In this document: positions 24,608-36,025 of the stretch, piece by piece
Layout: each line of letters starts with the position of its first letter
Numbering within the stretch: position 1 is the first letter of the stretch
Assembly: GCA_021733665.1 (NCBI GenBank)
Contig: JAHREI010000009.1
Span: 1 to 64,000 of the forward strand
Length of the DNA stretch: 64,000 bases
Direction of reading: 5' to 3'
Origin: Bacillus subtilis
Lineage (GTDB): Bacteria > Pseudomonadota > Alphaproteobacteria > Rhizobiales > Rhizobiaceae
Made by a program: the position numbers and the translations under genes
Notes under the pieces: model-generated
Database searches by the model: none
What the model was told of the DNA's origin: nothing
The model's input: only the letters and a program-made list of their open reading frames with translations

Positions 24608-27538
24608 TTAGCCTTTCAGCAATTGTTTAAAGGCTTTGGCCACCAGTTCAGTTGTCTGATCCAGTTGATGCTCGACATGGCCGATATCCGGCAATTCTGC
24701 GGCACGACACAATAATTCCAGCAAGCCCGGCAGATAGTCTTCCCGCCCCGTATTATCGTCCACACAGAGACGAATAATCTGCGTTATATTGCTATAGAAA
24801 TGATGCGCGCCCGCCAGTTCCTCAGCCTGTGCAGGGCTGGCAAATTCCGGCTTCAGATGGCGCAGATTAAGCTCGGTGGATGTATGGCGTGTTTCCGTCG
24901 CCACCTGCCCTGTCAGCACGGCGAATTGCGCGATAAATTCCAGATCAATCAAGCCGCCGGAGCGCAGCTTCAGATCCCAACTGTCACGCGGTGGTTTTTC
25001 GCTGGCAATCAATGCACGCATCTCAACCATTTCTTTCGCGGTCTTCTTCACCTCGGAAGGAATGGCCAGAATCGCATCGACCTCGGCATCAATCTCATCG
25101 CGGAACGAGCGGTCGCCGGCAATCGTGCGGGCGCGGGTCAGCGCCATATGTTCCCACACCCATGCTTCATTGCGCTGATATTTGCTGAAAGCCTCGACAT
25201 GCGTTGCGACCGGCCCTTTATTGCCACTTGGGCGCAGACGCATGTCCACTTCATACAGTACACCTTCGGCCATTGGCGCTGATAAAGCAGCGATCAGGCG
25301 TTGTGTCAGGCGGATATAATATTGCGAGGCTGCCAGCTGCTTCTCACCATCGGAATAGTCAGCATCTGCATTGTGGTCGTAGAGCAGAATAATATCAATG
25401 TCGGAACCTGCGGTCAGCTCACGGCTGCCGAGCTTGCCCATGGCTAGTACTGCAATACGACCACCGGCAATCTGACCATGACGTAAGGAAAATTCTTTGA
25501 GTACTGCGCTCAAGGCACGGTCAATCATCAGCTCCGCAAGATCAGAGAAAGCCCTGCCTGCACGAACACCATCAATTGCGCCGGTCAGCAGGCGGATACC
25601 AATCAGAAAGCGTTGCTCGGCAGCAAAGATACGCAAACGGTCGAGTGTCTGCTCATAGGCCTCATCCGAATTCAGGAATGTGTCCAACCGCTCCTCGAGA
25701 TAAGTGCGCGTTGGCAGTTCCGAGAAAATACGCGGATCGAGCATACCGTCAAAAACATGCGGCTTACGGGTAATGATTTCTGCCAGACGCGGGGCAGCGC
25801 TCATCACCAATACCAGCAGATTGAGCAATGCCGGATTGGACTGCAACAGACTGAAAAGCTGGATGCCTGACGGCAAGCCTTGGAGGAAATCATCGAAGCG
25901 CAGCAATGCATCATCTGCACGCTCGGTCGCAGCAAAAGCATTCAGCAAGGCCGGTGTCAGCTCAGTCAGGCGCTCGCGTGCTTCTGCGGTCTGCGTTGCA
26001 CGGTAGCGGCCAAAATGCCATGTGCGGATAATACGGCAAATATCGCTCGGCCGTTCAAAACCAAGCTGCGACAGCGTTTGCAATGTATCGGGATCATCTG
26101 TCTCGCCAGTGAAGACCAGGTTACCGCCGCTGCTGCCAAGCTCCGGTGCCTGTTCAAACAATGCTGCATAATGTTTTTCAACCATGCGCAGAACTGCCAG
26201 AAACTCGGCTGTAAAACTGTCATTATCCGGATAGCCCATCATCGCTGCAATGCGGCTGAAACCTTCATCATCTTCCGGCAGGATGTGCGTCTGCTCATCG
26301 GCAACCATCTGAATACGATGCTCAACATTGCGCAGAAACTGATAATTCCGGCTCAGCTGATCGCGGGTATTCTCGCCCACCCAACCACGCTCGTAAAGCT
26401 TGGTCAGCATGGCTAATGTTTGCGACCCGCGCAATTCAGGAAAGCGCCCGCCTGCAATCAGCTGCTGGGTCTGCACAAAGAACTCTATCTCGCGAATGCC
26501 ACCGCGCCCTAACTTCACATTATGGCCACGCACAGCAATATCACCGTGACCGCGATGCGCGTGGATCTGGCGTTTGATGGAATGGATATCAGCAATCGCC
26601 GCATAATCGAGATATTTGCGCCAGACATAGGGTGCCAGTTCTTTGAGGAACTGTTCACCCGAAGTGATATCACCGGCAACAGGCCGCGCCTTGATCATCG
26701 CCGCACGTTCCCAGTTCTGGCCGCGCCCTTCATAATAATGCAGCGCCGCACTCACCGGAATAGCCAGCGGCGTTGCCCCCGGATCAGGACGCAGACGCAA
26801 ATCAACACGGAACACATAACCATCCGCCGTTCTGTCCTGCAGAATTTTCACCAGCCGCCTTGCCATGCGCGAGAACAGATCAACACATTCATAGGGATCG
26901 GTAATTGCCGGACGGGCACTGTCGATGAAAATAATCAGGTCAATATCGGAAGAATAATTCAGCTCTCCGGCACCGAACTTGCCCATACCCAGTACAATAA
27001 GTCCGCTGTCTTTTTCAGGATCACTGCGATCCGGCAAGGCCAGTTTGCCTTTAGTATCACTTTCCAGCAGTAGAAAACGCACGGTTGCGCGAAGACAGGC
27101 TTCGGCCAGATCAGTCAGACGATTGGTGGTCTGCATAACGTCTGCCAACCCTGCCAGATCATCCAGTGCAATCAGTACATGGGCGGCTTTTTTGATGCGG
27201 CGCAGTTCCGTCATCAACCGGCTTTCCGTCATCTCCGGATCGACACCGACAGCCTTGATCTGCACGGCCAGTTGTTCCAGCAAGATGCTGACCGGAGCGG
27301 TAAAAAGGCTTTCCAGAATTTCAGGATTGGCTTCCGTCACCTCACGCAAAAATGGTGAGCAATCCAGCACGGCAGCCAAAAATCCGGTTGCGTCGGTGTT
27401 TTGCAAATAAGCACTCAGAGCATTGCATTGATGCTCCGCCGCTGCTTCTCTTAAATTTTGCAGATAAATTGTTGCGTTTTGGGGCTCAGGAACTGTCAGT
27501 GACTTTAAAGAACGATCAAAAAACAAAACACCGGTCAT
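24608..27538 (-). CDS. glnE: Bifunctional glutamine synthetase adenylyltransferase/deadenylase
   Basis: 976 residues, the normal GlnE length. Two nucleotidyltransferase domains each carry the G-S/A-x9-SDIDLI-type motif: GAGELNYSSDIDLIIFID in the N-terminal deadenylase and GSRELTAGSDIDIILLYD in the C-terminal adenylylase. Each is followed by a helical GlnD-UR-UTase-like domain. GlnE switches glutamine synthetase off and on in response to PII signals. I chose ATG 27538, which has GGAAAG nearby, over the longer in-frame 27589. It is convergent with pleC, with only three bases between the stops. Confidence 0.96.
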   Translation of the reverse strand: MTGVLFFDRSLKSLTVPEPQNATIYLQNLREAAAEHQCNALSAYLQNTDATGFLAAVLDCSPFLREVTEANPEILESLFTAPVSILLEQLAVQIKAVGVDPEMTESRLMTELRRIKKAAHVLIALDDLAGLADVMQTTNRLTDLAEACLRATVRFLLLESDTKGKLALPDRSDPEKDSGLIVLGMGKFGAGELNYSSDIDLIIFIDSARPAITDPYECVDLFSRMARRLVKILQDRTADGYVFRVDLRLRPDPGATPLAIPVSAALHYYEGRGQNWERAAMIKARPVAGDITSGEQFLKELAPYVWRKYLDYAAIADIHSIKRQIHAHRGHGDIAVRGHNVKLGRGGIREIEFFVQTQQLIAGGRFPELRGSQTLAMLTKLYERGWVGENTRDQLSRNYQFLRNVEHRIQMVADEQTHILPEDDEGFSRIAAMMGYPDNDSFTAEFLAVLRMVEKHYAALFEQAPELGSSGGNLVFTGETDDPDTLQTLSQLGFERPSDICRIIRTWHFGRYRATQTAEARERLTELTPALLNAFAATERADDALLRFDDFLQGLPSGIQLFSLLQSNPALLNLLVLVMSAAPRLAEIITRKPHVFDGMLDPRIFSELPTRTYLEERLDTFLNSDEAYEQTLDRLRIFAAEQRFLIGIRLLTGAIDGVRAGRAFSDLAELMIDRALSAVLKEFSLRHGQIAGGRIAVLAMGKLGSRELTAGSDIDIILLYDHNADADYSDGEKQLAASQYYIRLTQRLIAALSAPMAEGVLYEVDMRLRPSGNKGPVATHVEAFSKYQRNEAWVWEHMALTRARTIAGDRSFRDEIDAEVDAILAIPSEVKKTAKEMVEMRALIASEKPPRDSWDLKLRSGGLIDLEFIAQFAVLTGQVATETRHTSTELNLRHLKPEFASPAQAEELAGAHHFYSNITQIIRLCVDDNTGREDYLPGLLELLCRAAELPDIGHVEHQLDQTTELVAKAFKQLLKG

Positions 27539-27626
27539 ACTGCTTTCCACCCCAGAGCATTTCCCGATTACATTAAACCGAAGAAACACTCTGCCCCTTT
27601 GTTGATGCGTATCACATTTCCAAAAA

Positions 27627-27659
27627 CATCCCGAAAACCGCCACGCACTTTTCGGGATG
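27627..27659. repeat. Palindromic repeat, TCCCGAAAA type
   Basis: Perfect 11-base arms CATCCCGAAAA (27627-27637) and TTTTCGGGATG (27649-27659) with an 11-nt loop. It is closely related to the element at 13708-13751 and sits between glnE and the next kinase gene. It may also end the kinase transcript. Confidence 0.75.
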
Positions 27660-27679
27660 CGCTGTAGATTCCTACCTGA

Positions 27680-29098
27680 TTACTGTTTTGTCTCAGACAG
27701 GGCAGGAAAAGCAAGAACAACCCGCAAGCCCGGTGCATTATCTTCCAGCATTAAACTGCCGCCATGTAATTTCATAACAGCCTTTGCCAGACTAAGCCCA
27801 AGGCCAGAGCCCGGTTGTGTGCGGCTTTCTTCCAGACGCACAAAACGCTCGGTCGCCTGCTCCCGCAAAGCTTCAGGAATACCGCCCCCCTGATCGGCAA
27901 TGCTGATCAGCACCTGATTACCAGCCTGTTTCATCGAGACAGTGATTTTCGTCCGTCTTTCGCCACCGTCTTCCGCAACAGGTGAATATTTGATCGCATT
28001 ATCAATCAGATTGGATACCGTCTGACCGACCAACTCGCGATTAATCCGCAGGCTGATATCGTCTTCGGCTTCGACCACAAGCTCCAGGCCTGCATCCTCT
28101 GCCACCGGCTCATATAGCTCAGCCACATCATGCAGGATCGGATTAACCGGTAGCACTTCCATATTCTCGGATGAATAACCCGCCTCAAGACGCGAGATCA
28201 TCAGGATTGCATTGAACGTGCGGATCAGTTGATCGGACTCACCAATAATATCTTCCAGAGCCGAGCGATATTCCGCATTGTCTTTCTGGCCGGATAATGT
28301 GGCTTCTGCCTTATTACGCAGGCGCGTCAGCGGTGTTTTCAGGTCATGGGCGATATTATCCGAGACGTGTTTCAGCCCGTCATTCAGCTCCTCAATCCGG
28401 CCGAGCATGGCATTCAGATTGATCGACAGCCGGTCGAACTCATCACCGGAACCGCTGACCGGCAAGCGCTCGCCCAGATCACCCGCCATAATGCGCTGGG
28501 AGGAGCTGGAGACCTGCTTGAGCCGCAGCAATGCCCTACGCCCGACAAAATACCAGATCAGGAATGCTCCGACGGCCATAATGCCAAGCGCCAATACCAA
28601 GGCACGGCGCATAATATCGCGGAAAAGTTCCGGCTCGCTCAGATCGCGGCCAATCAAAACGCGCATACCATTCGGGATAGAAAAGATAATCGCAATCGCT
28701 TTATGCTTCTCTGCCGTACCCTGTTCTCCATAGCGCATATAGCTGAAAGGCCGGTCCGTCATACCGTTCATGTCCAGCACGCCCGGTTCCAGGCTCTCAA
28801 CATTGCCAGTCAGAATACGACCGGCAGGATCGGCGATCAGATAGAGAAAAGCACCGGGCTGGCGCGAACGACGGTCAATAGTGCGTACCAATAGCGGGAT
28901 ACTGCCACGTTCATAGGACTGCGTGACACTCGTTACCTCATCAAGCAAAGCTTTCTGTGTTTGCGCTGTGAGAAAGTTGACCGACAAATTGGTCATATAG
29001 AAAAACAACGCCATTGCGCTGAGCACAAACAGCAACAGATAAAGCGCCGATAGACGGACTGCTGTCGTGCTTAATAATGCGCTCAACCGGCTCATCAT
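27680..29098 (-). CDS. Membrane sensor histidine kinase (HAMP-HisKA)
   Basis: 472 residues: helix 1 (about 15-38), a periplasmic domain (40-165), helix 2 (166-186) and HAMP (187-240). HisKA contains phospho-acceptor H251 in NIAHDLKTPLTRLRN, and HATPase_c has NLIDNAIKYS, DQGGGIP and GSGLGLSL. It is the partner of the response regulator encoded upstream, which its ATG overlaps by four bases. With degP next door, an envelope-stress role is plausible but not shown. The conserved place beside degP and glnE fits other Hyphomicrobiales. Confidence 0.9.
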   Translation of the reverse strand: MMSRLSALLSTTAVRLSALYLLLFVLSAMALFFYMTNLSVNFLTAQTQKALLDEVTSVTQSYERGSIPLLVRTIDRRSRQPGAFLYLIADPAGRILTGNVESLEPGVLDMNGMTDRPFSYMRYGEQGTAEKHKAIAIIFSIPNGMRVLIGRDLSEPELFRDIMRRALVLALGIMAVGAFLIWYFVGRRALLRLKQVSSSSQRIMAGDLGERLPVSGSGDEFDRLSINLNAMLGRIEELNDGLKHVSDNIAHDLKTPLTRLRNKAEATLSGQKDNAEYRSALEDIIGESDQLIRTFNAILMISRLEAGYSSENMEVLPVNPILHDVAELYEPVAEDAGLELVVEAEDDISLRINRELVGQTVSNLIDNAIKYSPVAEDGGERRTKITVSMKQAGNQVLISIADQGGGIPEALREQATERFVRLEESRTQPGSGLGLSLAKAVMKLHGGSLMLEDNAPGLRVVLAFPALSETKQ

Positions 29099-29805
29099 TG
29101 GCCGTCTACCGTTTTGGTTTTAGCAGCAGGAGAACCCGCTTTCAGCATATACCCCGCGCCCCGTACTGTGTGCAGCAAAGGTTCGTCGAAATCTTTTTCG
29201 ATTTTGGAACGCAACCGTGAAATATGCACATCAATCACATTGGTCTGCGGGTCGAAATGATAGTCCCAGACATTTTCAAGCAGCATGGTACGGGTTACCA
29301 CCTGTCCTGCATGGCGCATCAAATATTCAAGCAAACGAAATTCACGCGGCTGCAGATTAATGTCTGTATCTGCGCGGCGAGCCGTGTGTGACAGGCGATC
29401 AAGTTCCAGATCACCCACACGATAAACTGTATCAGCCTCTTTCGGGCTGACGCGGCGCTGTAACACTTCTACGCGCGCCAGAAGTTCAGAAAAAGCATAA
29501 GGTTTAGTCAGATAATCATCACCGCCGGCACGTAAGCCCGTCACGCGGTCATCCACCTGCCCCAGAGCTGAAAGAATGAGCGCAGGCGTTGTCTGTCCTT
29601 GTGCGCGCAAACCGGCAATGACCGACAACCCGTCACGTTTTGGCAACATGCGGTCAATGATCAGAACATCATAATGATTATTCTCGGCCAGCGTATAACC
29701 GGTTTCACCGTCACCGGCGATATCAGCAATATGTCCGGCTTCGGCAAAAGCTTTTTCCAGATAGCGAGCCGCTTCGCGGTCATCTTCAATAATCAAAATA
29801 CGCAT
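29095..29805 (-). CDS. OmpR-family response regulator
   Basis: 236 residues. The receiver domain has D8-D9, phospho-acceptor D51 (DVLIIDRMLP) and K101 (LTKPYAF). The winged-helix DNA-binding domain has LQPREFRLLEYLMRHAGQVV and a C-terminal HTVRGAGYMLK. It is read with the downstream kinase gene from one transcript. It lies about 110 bases after degP, in the same direction, and may be cotranscribed with it unless the weak hairpin between them ends transcription. Confidence 0.93.
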   Translation of the reverse strand: MRILIIEDDREAARYLEKAFAEAGHIADIAGDGETGYTLAENNHYDVLIIDRMLPKRDGLSVIAGLRAQGQTTPALILSALGQVDDRVTGLRAGGDDYLTKPYAFSELLARVEVLQRRVSPKEADTVYRVGDLELDRLSHTARRADTDINLQPREFRLLEYLMRHAGQVVTRTMLLENVWDYHFDPQTNVIDVHISRLRSKIEKDFDEPLLHTVRGAGYMLKAGSPAAKTKTVDGQ

Positions 29806-29860
29806 CTGAGACCCTCAATTCCGAAAAGCACCATGCACAACAACAGACGAAATGAACAGA

Positions 29861-29893
29861 GAGGCGGCGTTAATAAAACACCGCCTCCCGTTA
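29861..29893 (-). terminator. Weak hairpin between degP and the response regulator
   Basis: GAGGCGG (29861-29867) and CCGCCTC (29881-29887) pair around a 13-nt loop. Only a poor T-tract follows on the minus strand, so readthrough from degP into the two-component genes is likely. Confidence 0.35.
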
Positions 29894-29913
29894 TTAACGC
29901 ATAGACTTAAAGA

Positions 29914-31446
29914 TCACCCCTGATCAACCGGCAATGCAACAAAGCTGTTCTGTCCGTTACGCTGTACCTGCAACAATACTGCTTTGCGGCCGTTCTTTAC
30001 TGCATCTTTGATTGCGGCGTTAATTTCAGATGCAGATTTCACATCTTTATTATTAACAGTCACAATCGTATCACCGGCACGCAGACCTTTATCGGCAGCA
30101 TCACTGTCCGGATCAACATCCGTAACGACAACACCTTTACCGCTGTCATCCGGTGTAACTGTCAGACCGTAGTCATCAAGTGTCTCGCTATTACCGGACG
30201 GGCTGTCTGTGCCCTTATCACCTGTTTTCTGATCATCAGGATAGGCTTTAATATCAATGCTGACCGTTTCGGCTTTACCCTTACGCCAGATTGTCAGGCT
30301 GGCTTTTTCACCCGGATTGATCGCAGCAACCTTCTTGGCCAGATCACGCGGATCTTTAACTGTCTCATCATTAACGGCCGTGATTACGTCACCGGCAACA
30401 ATACCGGCTTTCGCAGCAGGACCATCAGCCTGAGGTTCAGCAACGATTGCACCTTTATCTTCAGCCAGACCGAGCGAGTCAGCGATTTCCTTTGTGACCG
30501 GCTGAATTTGTACGCCGATCCACCCCCGCTCAACCGATCCCTTCTTGATCAGCTGATCAACAACCTTGCTGGCTGTGGATGCCGGAATAGCAAAGGCAAT
30601 ACCAACGCTACCACCTGACGGGGAGAAAATCGCAGTATTGATACCGACAACCTTACCGCTCAGATCGAAAGCAGGACCACCGGAGTTACCCTTGTTTACC
30701 GCAGCGTCGATCTGAATGAAATCATCATAAGGACCTGCGCCGATATCACGGCCACGTGCAGAAACAATACCGGCAGTGACCGTGCCGCCAAGGCCAAACG
30801 GGTTACCAACCGCAACAACCCAGTCACCGACCTTCACTGTGCCTTCATCATCGAAAGCAACATAAGTGAATTTGCGTTTGTCATCGACTTTCAGCACGGC
30901 TAGATCTGTACGGGCATCGGTGCCAATCAGCTTGGCATCAAGCTCTGTACCATCATCCATCACGACGGAGAATGAATCACCGTCTGTCACAACATGGTTA
31001 TTGGTTACAACATAGCCGTCTTCAGAGATGAAGAAGCCGGAGCCCTGTGCAAGCGGACGGGCATGGCCGCGTTCACCGCGTTTCTGGCGCTTGTTCGGGC
31101 GCGCCTGATCACCGTCCGGACCATACGGGTTACCGAACTCTTTGAAGAAACGCTTCAGGGGATGGCCGTCTGGCAGCTGGTCGAGGCCATTGCCGCCAAA
31201 ATACTGGGTGCGGTCGTTGCGGGTATTTTGCACGTCGCTTTTAACGCGAACACTCACAACCGCAGGACGGACTTTTTCAACCAGCTCGGAAAAACCAGGC
31301 TGCGCCTGAGCAGTCACACTGACAGGAGCTGCCTGTGCAGTCGAAATTGATGCCAGAGGGCCGGTTGCCAGCATTGTACCGGCCAGAGCGGCGGACAAGA
31401 AAATGCGGCTGAGCGGGCGTCGGGAAGATGACTTAGTATCAGACAT
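29914..31446 (-). CDS. degP: Periplasmic serine protease DegP/HtrA
   Basis: 510 residues from ATG 31446, which has AGGAG eight bases upstream; a longer in-frame start at 31515 lacks one. The signal peptide ends at STAQA (about 39). The trypsin-like domain has the triad H151 (VTNNHVV), D181 (TDLAVLK) and S255 (GNSGGP). Two PDZ domains follow (about 320-400 and 425-505). It degrades or chaperones misfolded envelope proteins. A Gly/Arg/Lys-rich insert (about 105-132) is the LA-loop region. It lies downstream of the cytochrome c maturation genes in the same direction. Confidence 0.96.
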   Translation of the reverse strand: MSDTKSSSRRPLSRIFLSAALAGTMLATGPLASISTAQAAPVSVTAQAQPGFSELVEKVRPAVVSVRVKSDVQNTRNDRTQYFGGNGLDQLPDGHPLKRFFKEFGNPYGPDGDQARPNKRQKRGERGHARPLAQGSGFFISEDGYVVTNNHVVTDGDSFSVVMDDGTELDAKLIGTDARTDLAVLKVDDKRKFTYVAFDDEGTVKVGDWVVAVGNPFGLGGTVTAGIVSARGRDIGAGPYDDFIQIDAAVNKGNSGGPAFDLSGKVVGINTAIFSPSGGSVGIAFAIPASTASKVVDQLIKKGSVERGWIGVQIQPVTKEIADSLGLAEDKGAIVAEPQADGPAAKAGIVAGDVITAVNDETVKDPRDLAKKVAAINPGEKASLTIWRKGKAETVSIDIKAYPDDQKTGDKGTDSPSGNSETLDDYGLTVTPDDSGKGVVVTDVDPDSDAADKGLRAGDTIVTVNNKDVKSASEINAAIKDAVKNGRKAVLLQVQRNGQNSFVALPVDQG

Positions 31447-31572
31447 AAAATATCTCCTGAGAGGGCAGATAACCTGTAGCAGATTATCAATTATTCCTGA
31501 CAAGAGATAGCTCAACCAACATTACCGGATAATTTCTGAAAGATGAAATTTTCGTAAGGTTACGAAAGCCGG

Positions 31573-32085
31573 TTACTGTCCATCCAGCAGTTTTTCCAAA
31601 CGCTTGGTTTCTTCTTCACTCAGCGGCGCAATTTGTGGTGTTGTCGTGCCAGCTTTACGTCGTGAGTACCAGATAACACCAATACCGATAACCAGAATGA
31701 GAGCCGGAAAGCTCCACAGGATGATCGTCTGTTTATCTAAACGCGGCTTAAGCAAGACAAACTCGCCATAGCGGTCAACAAGAAAATCAATAACCTGCTC
31801 GTCCGTATCGCCCTGCACCAGTCTTTCGCGAACCAGTAAACGCAGATCGCGCGCCAGATCGGCGTCAGAATCATCAATCGACTGGTTCTGACACACCATA
31901 CAGCGCAAGCCTGTTGACAGATTACGGGCACGCTTTTCCAAAACCGGATCAGACAACACCTCATCCGGATTAACCGCCCAGGCAGAGCGGATATTGACCG
32001 ATGCCATACCAGCTACAGCAATAAAAGCTGCCAGCAAAAGCGTGCTCAACGATCGTACGGAAAAACCTTTCGAGGTGATCATCAT
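31573..32085 (-). CDS. cycL: Cytochrome c maturation protein CcmH/CycL
   Basis: 170 residues: a signal or anchor helix (about 11-30), a periplasmic thioredoxin-like helical domain with the redox pair C62 and C65 in [11 protein letters not shown], and a C-terminal membrane helix (about 122-142). It reduces or presents the apocytochrome c CXXCH motif for heme attachment together with CcmF. The start overlaps the cycK stop by four bases, and it is the last gene of cycHJKL. Confidence 0.96.
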   Translation of the reverse strand: MMITSKGFSVRSLSTLLLAAFIAVAGMASVNIRSAWAVNPDEVLSDPVLEKRARNLSTGLRCMVCQNQSIDDSDADLARDLRLLVRERLVQGDTDEQVIDFLVDRYGEFVLLKPRLDKQTIILWSFPALILVIGIGVIWYSRRKAGTTTPQIAPLSEEETKRLEKLLDGQ

Positions 32086-34079
32086 ACTGCCCCGCTAACT
32101 GCCTTGACAGGCTTCTTAGCACTTGCGGCCTTAGCCGGTGCGCCAACCCGCAGACGTCGGTCCATCAGAGACAGGAAGCCGCCGATTACCATAGCAACAG
32201 TTCCAAGCCAGATCAGCGTTACAAATGGTTTCCACCACAGACGAACAACCATACCACCGCCGTCAATCGCATCACCCAGCGCTACATAATACTGGTTGAC
32301 GCCACGGGTGATAATACCGGCCTCAGTTGTCGGCATGTTCCGTGCCGGATAAAAACGCTTCGCGGCTGTAACTTTATTAGCAATACGGCCATCCTGATGC
32401 AGCAAGGTGAACAGCCCCTGATCTTCCGTATAGTTGGAACCGGCAAATGGCTGCTGACCATCATAGCGCAGCTGATAACCGGAGAAAGCAACGCTTTCTC
32501 CCTGCTTCATAATCACGACCTGCTCTGTACCAAAGCTGGTAACAACCACAATTCCCAACAGAGTAATACCCAGCCCCATATGAGCCAGCGCTGTACCGAA
32601 AACGGAACGCGGCAGGCCAAGCAAACGCGGGAATGCCCGTGAGAGTTCAACTTTGCCAAAACCGGCTTTGGTCACAATATCCATCAGGCTGCCGAGGATC
32701 ACCCATGCAGCCAGACCAATGCCGAAAGCCGCCCAAACGGCGCGCGGATCAATCAGGATCAGCACCAAGCCAATGCTGACCAGAGAGAGACCGAACACCC
32801 ACATCAGACGCTGTGCAACTGCGTAGAGGTCACCACGTTTCCATGCCAGCAAAGGACCGAATGGTACGGCAGCCAAAAGCGGGATCATCAAAGGACCAAA
32901 AGTCATATTGAAGAACGGCGCACCAACGGAAATTTTCGTTCCGGTCATCGCCTCCAGCAACAAAGGATACAGCGTGCCAATTAGAACCGTTGCAGTAGCA
33001 GTGCTCAGAAACAGGTTGTTCAGTACCAATGCACCTTCACGCGATACCGGCTGGAACATTGTACCGGTGGTCAATGTCTGAGCACGGAGCGCAAACAACG
33101 TCAGCGAACCACCGATGAAGAATACCAAAATAGCAAGAATAAACAGGCCACGTCCCGGATCAGTCGCAAAGCTGTGTACTGAGGTCAGTACGCCCGAACG
33201 CACGAGGAAAGCGCCAAGCAGTGACAAGGAGAAAGTCAGCAATGCAAGCAAAATCGTCCAGATTTTCAGCGCACCGCGTTTTTCCATTACAATCGCGGAA
33301 TGCAGCAAGGCAGTACCAATCAGCCATGGCATGAATGATGCGTTTTCAACCGGATCCCAAAACCACCAGCCACCCCAGCCGAGTTCATAATAAGCCCAGT
33401 AAGAGCCCATTGAGATGCCACCGGTAAGGAAAACCCATGCGGTCAGCGTCCACGGACGCACCCATCGCGCCCATGCAGCATCCACACGCCCGTCGATCAG
33501 CGCAGCAACAGCAAAAGAAAAACAAACTGAGAAGCCGACATAGCCCAGATAGAGCATTGGCGGATGGATCGCGAGACCGATATCCTGAAGGATCGGATTA
33601 AGATCCTGTCCTTCAATCGGCGCAGGAATAATGCGAACAAAAGGATTGGACGTAAAAAGGATAAAGCTCAAGAAAGCCGTTGCAATCCAGCCCTGCACTG
33701 CCAGCACATTAGCGCGCAATGTATTCGGAAGGTTACCGCCAAACACTGCAACCAGAGCGCTGAAGAAGGACAGGATCAGCACCCAGAGCATCATGGAGCC
33801 TTCATGATTGCCCCATACGCCTGTGATTTTGAACAGTAATGGTTTCAGAGAATGTGAATTCTCCACCACATTAAGGACAGAGAAATCAGATGTTACATAG
33901 GCCTTCACCAGCATTGCAGAAGACAGCAAAATCAATGCGAAAACGGCCGCAGCACAAGGCTCGGCCACACTCATCAACCGGAAATCATTCCGCTTTGCAC
34001 CTACTACCGGCAACAATGACTGCACCAAGGCCAAAGCCAAAGCCAGCACCAATGCGAAATGTCCGATTTCAACGCTCAT
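32082..34079 (-). CDS. cycK: Heme lyase subunit CcmF/CycK
   Basis: 665 residues with about 15 membrane helices. The tryptophan-rich WWD signature [13 protein letters not shown] is at about 234-246. Conserved periplasmic histidines include NHEGSMMLW (92) and IHPPMLY (172). CcmF takes heme from CcmE and joins it to apocytochrome c with CcmH. A gap of about 100 bases separates it from cycJ, the only sizeable gap in the operon. Confidence 0.96.
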   Translation of the reverse strand: MSVEIGHFALVLALALALVQSLLPVVGAKRNDFRLMSVAEPCAAAVFALILLSSAMLVKAYVTSDFSVLNVVENSHSLKPLLFKITGVWGNHEGSMMLWVLILSFFSALVAVFGGNLPNTLRANVLAVQGWIATAFLSFILFTSNPFVRIIPAPIEGQDLNPILQDIGLAIHPPMLYLGYVGFSVCFSFAVAALIDGRVDAAWARWVRPWTLTAWVFLTGGISMGSYWAYYELGWGGWWFWDPVENASFMPWLIGTALLHSAIVMEKRGALKIWTILLALLTFSLSLLGAFLVRSGVLTSVHSFATDPGRGLFILAILVFFIGGSLTLFALRAQTLTTGTMFQPVSREGALVLNNLFLSTATATVLIGTLYPLLLEAMTGTKISVGAPFFNMTFGPLMIPLLAAVPFGPLLAWKRGDLYAVAQRLMWVFGLSLVSIGLVLILIDPRAVWAAFGIGLAAWVILGSLMDIVTKAGFGKVELSRAFPRLLGLPRSVFGTALAHMGLGITLLGIVVVTSFGTEQVVIMKQGESVAFSGYQLRYDGQQPFAGSNYTEDQGLFTLLHQDGRIANKVTAAKRFYPARNMPTTEAGIITRGVNQYYVALGDAIDGGGMVVRLWWKPFVTLIWLGTVAMVIGGFLSLMDRRLRVGAPAKAASAKKPVKAVSGAV

Positions 34080-34177
34080 TCTTAGTATCCTGTCTGGTGA
34101 AGGTTGCGCATCAGTTTATGGCTGCAACATTCAGCTTTTGGTATGGGAGTTTCAAACACAGCCTGCTTAAGCGCAGC

Positions 34178-34681
34178 TTAGTTGCCTTCCCAGACACCTT
34201 TTTCTTTCAGACTATCCGCGACGTCTTTTGGCATGTAATTTTCATCATGCTTCGCAAGAACATTGTCTGCGATAAACACACCATCCGGTGTAAAACGACC
34301 TTCCGCGACAACGCCCTGTCCCTCACGGAACAGGTCAGGAAGAATGCCTTCATAGGTCACTGTAACCTGTTTCAGCGTATCTGTTACGGCAAAGCTTACA
34401 TGCTTATCAGCACCGCGCACCACAGAACCGGCTTCAACCAGTCCGCCAAGGCGGAAACGAGCACCGGAGGCAATATCTTCTGCCGTCACATCATCAGGCG
34501 TGCGGAAATAACGGATATCCTGACTGAAGGCCATCAAGACCAGACCAATCGCCAATGCCAAGACCGCCATAGCACCGGAAATTAAAATCAATCGCTTACG
34601 TTTGCGATTACGCATCACCTGCGAAACGCGTGGCGTGCGGTTTTCAGCAGAGGTTGAAGCAGATAGTTGACTCTGGCTCAT
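34178..34681 (-). CDS. cycJ: Heme chaperone CcmE/CycJ
   Basis: 167 residues: a basic cytoplasmic tail, one membrane anchor (about 31-51) and a periplasmic OB-fold. Heme is bound covalently by H145 in [10 protein letters not shown], with the following tyrosine as axial ligand, so this is the His-type rather than the Cys-type Ccm[14 protein letters not shown] is the conserved OB-fold strand. The start overlaps the cycH stop by four bases. Confidence 0.96.
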   Translation of the reverse strand: MSQSQLSASTSAENRTPRVSQVMRNRKRKRLILISGAMAVLALAIGLVLMAFSQDIRYFRTPDDVTAEDIASGARFRLGGLVEAGSVVRGADKHVSFAVTDTLKQVTVTYEGILPDLFREGQGVVAEGRFTPDGVFIADNVLAKHDENYMPKDVADSLKEKGVWEGN

Positions 34682-35883
34682 TTCAGAACTCCTGTCACAT
34701 CAACGCCCAGCTGAGTTGCCGTATCAGTGAGGCGGCGCATATCATTTTCCGGCAGGGCTTTTGCAGCATTATGCAAAGCCTCTTTCACATTGTCTTGTTC
34801 CCCCAGAACGACATAAGCACGCAGCAGACGCTCCCAACCATCCACATTTTTTGGATTTTCCCGTAATCTCTCTGCAAGACCATCCACCATTGAGCGGATC
34901 ATATCTTTACGCCCCTGCTCATCCAGAGAGGCCGCAGCTTCAACATCTTCAGCAGTTGGCCCGCGTGGCTGCTCCACTGTGCGAGTACTCTGTGCCGGTG
35001 CTGATGGTGCTATCGGTCCATTACCAGTTTTCAGATTGGCGATTGTCTGCTCGATATCAGCACGCCAAAGCGCATCTTCAGGGGAGGTATTCAGAATGAT
35101 CTGCAAGACATCAATTGCATCATCGCGTTTACCAGCCTGCAACAGCGCCCGTGCCTTCATCAAAGGCGGACGCAGATCTGTTGGCGCGACTTGTCCGGCT
35201 TCTTCAAAAAGCGCCAGTGCCTCTGCGGTCACCTGACCATTGGCTTTCACCGTCAGAGCCTCACCAAGACCGATCAGACGATCAACATCTTTACCAAGCA
35301 GTTCCAGTGCCTTACGATAAGCATTAATTGCATCATCGGCACGTCCCAGACGCATATAGATCGGCGCCAGAATAGCCCAGCCACGCCCGTCATCAGGGGC
35401 GTTTGCCAGATGCGCTTCAGCCTGTGCAATCAGCTCAACCGCACTTTTATCCTGAATTGTATTGCCTTTACGCTCAGCCAATGGCTGTGACGGCAGATCA
35501 GGCGTACCGACAGCCGCATAAATACCCCAGCTCAGTGCCGGAATAAACAACAGCACCAGAACAACAACCCAACGCGTGCTTGCACTCAGCAGATATTTCT
35601 TTTCTGCTCCACCGGCACCTGCATTATCACTATTTGTTGAGCCAGTCATACGACGATCATTTTTCAGAATACGACGCGAAATTTCAAGCCGTGCTTGCGC
35701 AGCCGACTGCTCATCCAGTAGCCCGCGCGACAGATCGGAATCAATCTCTTTTAATTGCTGAATATAGACCGAGCGATCCTCCTCGCCCTGAGCAGCTGAC
35801 ACGACTTCTTTTCGCGTCAGAGGCAGCATGACGATAAGAATTGCAACGAAAGTTAAAAGTGCAGAAACAAGCCAGAAATCCAT
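34678..35883 (-). CDS. cycH: Cytochrome c maturation protein CcmI/CycH
   Basis: 401 residues: helix 1 (about 3-22), a cytoplasmic coiled segment containing [17 protein letters not shown], helix 2 (about 104-124) and a long periplasmic TPR region (about 150-400). Repeats such as [28 protein letters not shown] are visible. CcmI holds apocytochrome c C-termini and delivers them to the CcmF/CcmH lyase. It is the first gene of the cycHJKL operon. Confidence 0.95.
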   Translation of the reverse strand: MDFWLVSALLTFVAILIVMLPLTRKEVVSAAQGEEDRSVYIQQLKEIDSDLSRGLLDEQSAAQARLEISRRILKNDRRMTGSTNSDNAGAGGAEKKYLLSASTRWVVVLVLLFIPALSWGIYAAVGTPDLPSQPLAERKGNTIQDKSAVELIAQAEAHLANAPDDGRGWAILAPIYMRLGRADDAINAYRKALELLGKDVDRLIGLGEALTVKANGQVTAEALALFEEAGQVAPTDLRPPLMKARALLQAGKRDDAIDVLQIILNTSPEDALWRADIEQTIANLKTGNGPIAPSAPAQSTRTVEQPRGPTAEDVEAAASLDEQGRKDMIRSMVDGLAERLRENPKNVDGWERLLRAYVVLGEQDNVKEALHNAAKALPENDMRRLTDTATQLGVDVTGVLK

Positions 35884-36025
35884 GACCGGAGACTTAATCT
35901 ACCTGCCTCACAAAACCAACTGTCTGCAGTCAAATTAATGGTGTGTAGGTCATTTGGCCGCAAAGCATTCCGGCTTTTCAGAGGGAAACTGAAATTGAAA
36001 AAACGGCGATCTTGAGCGATGAAAA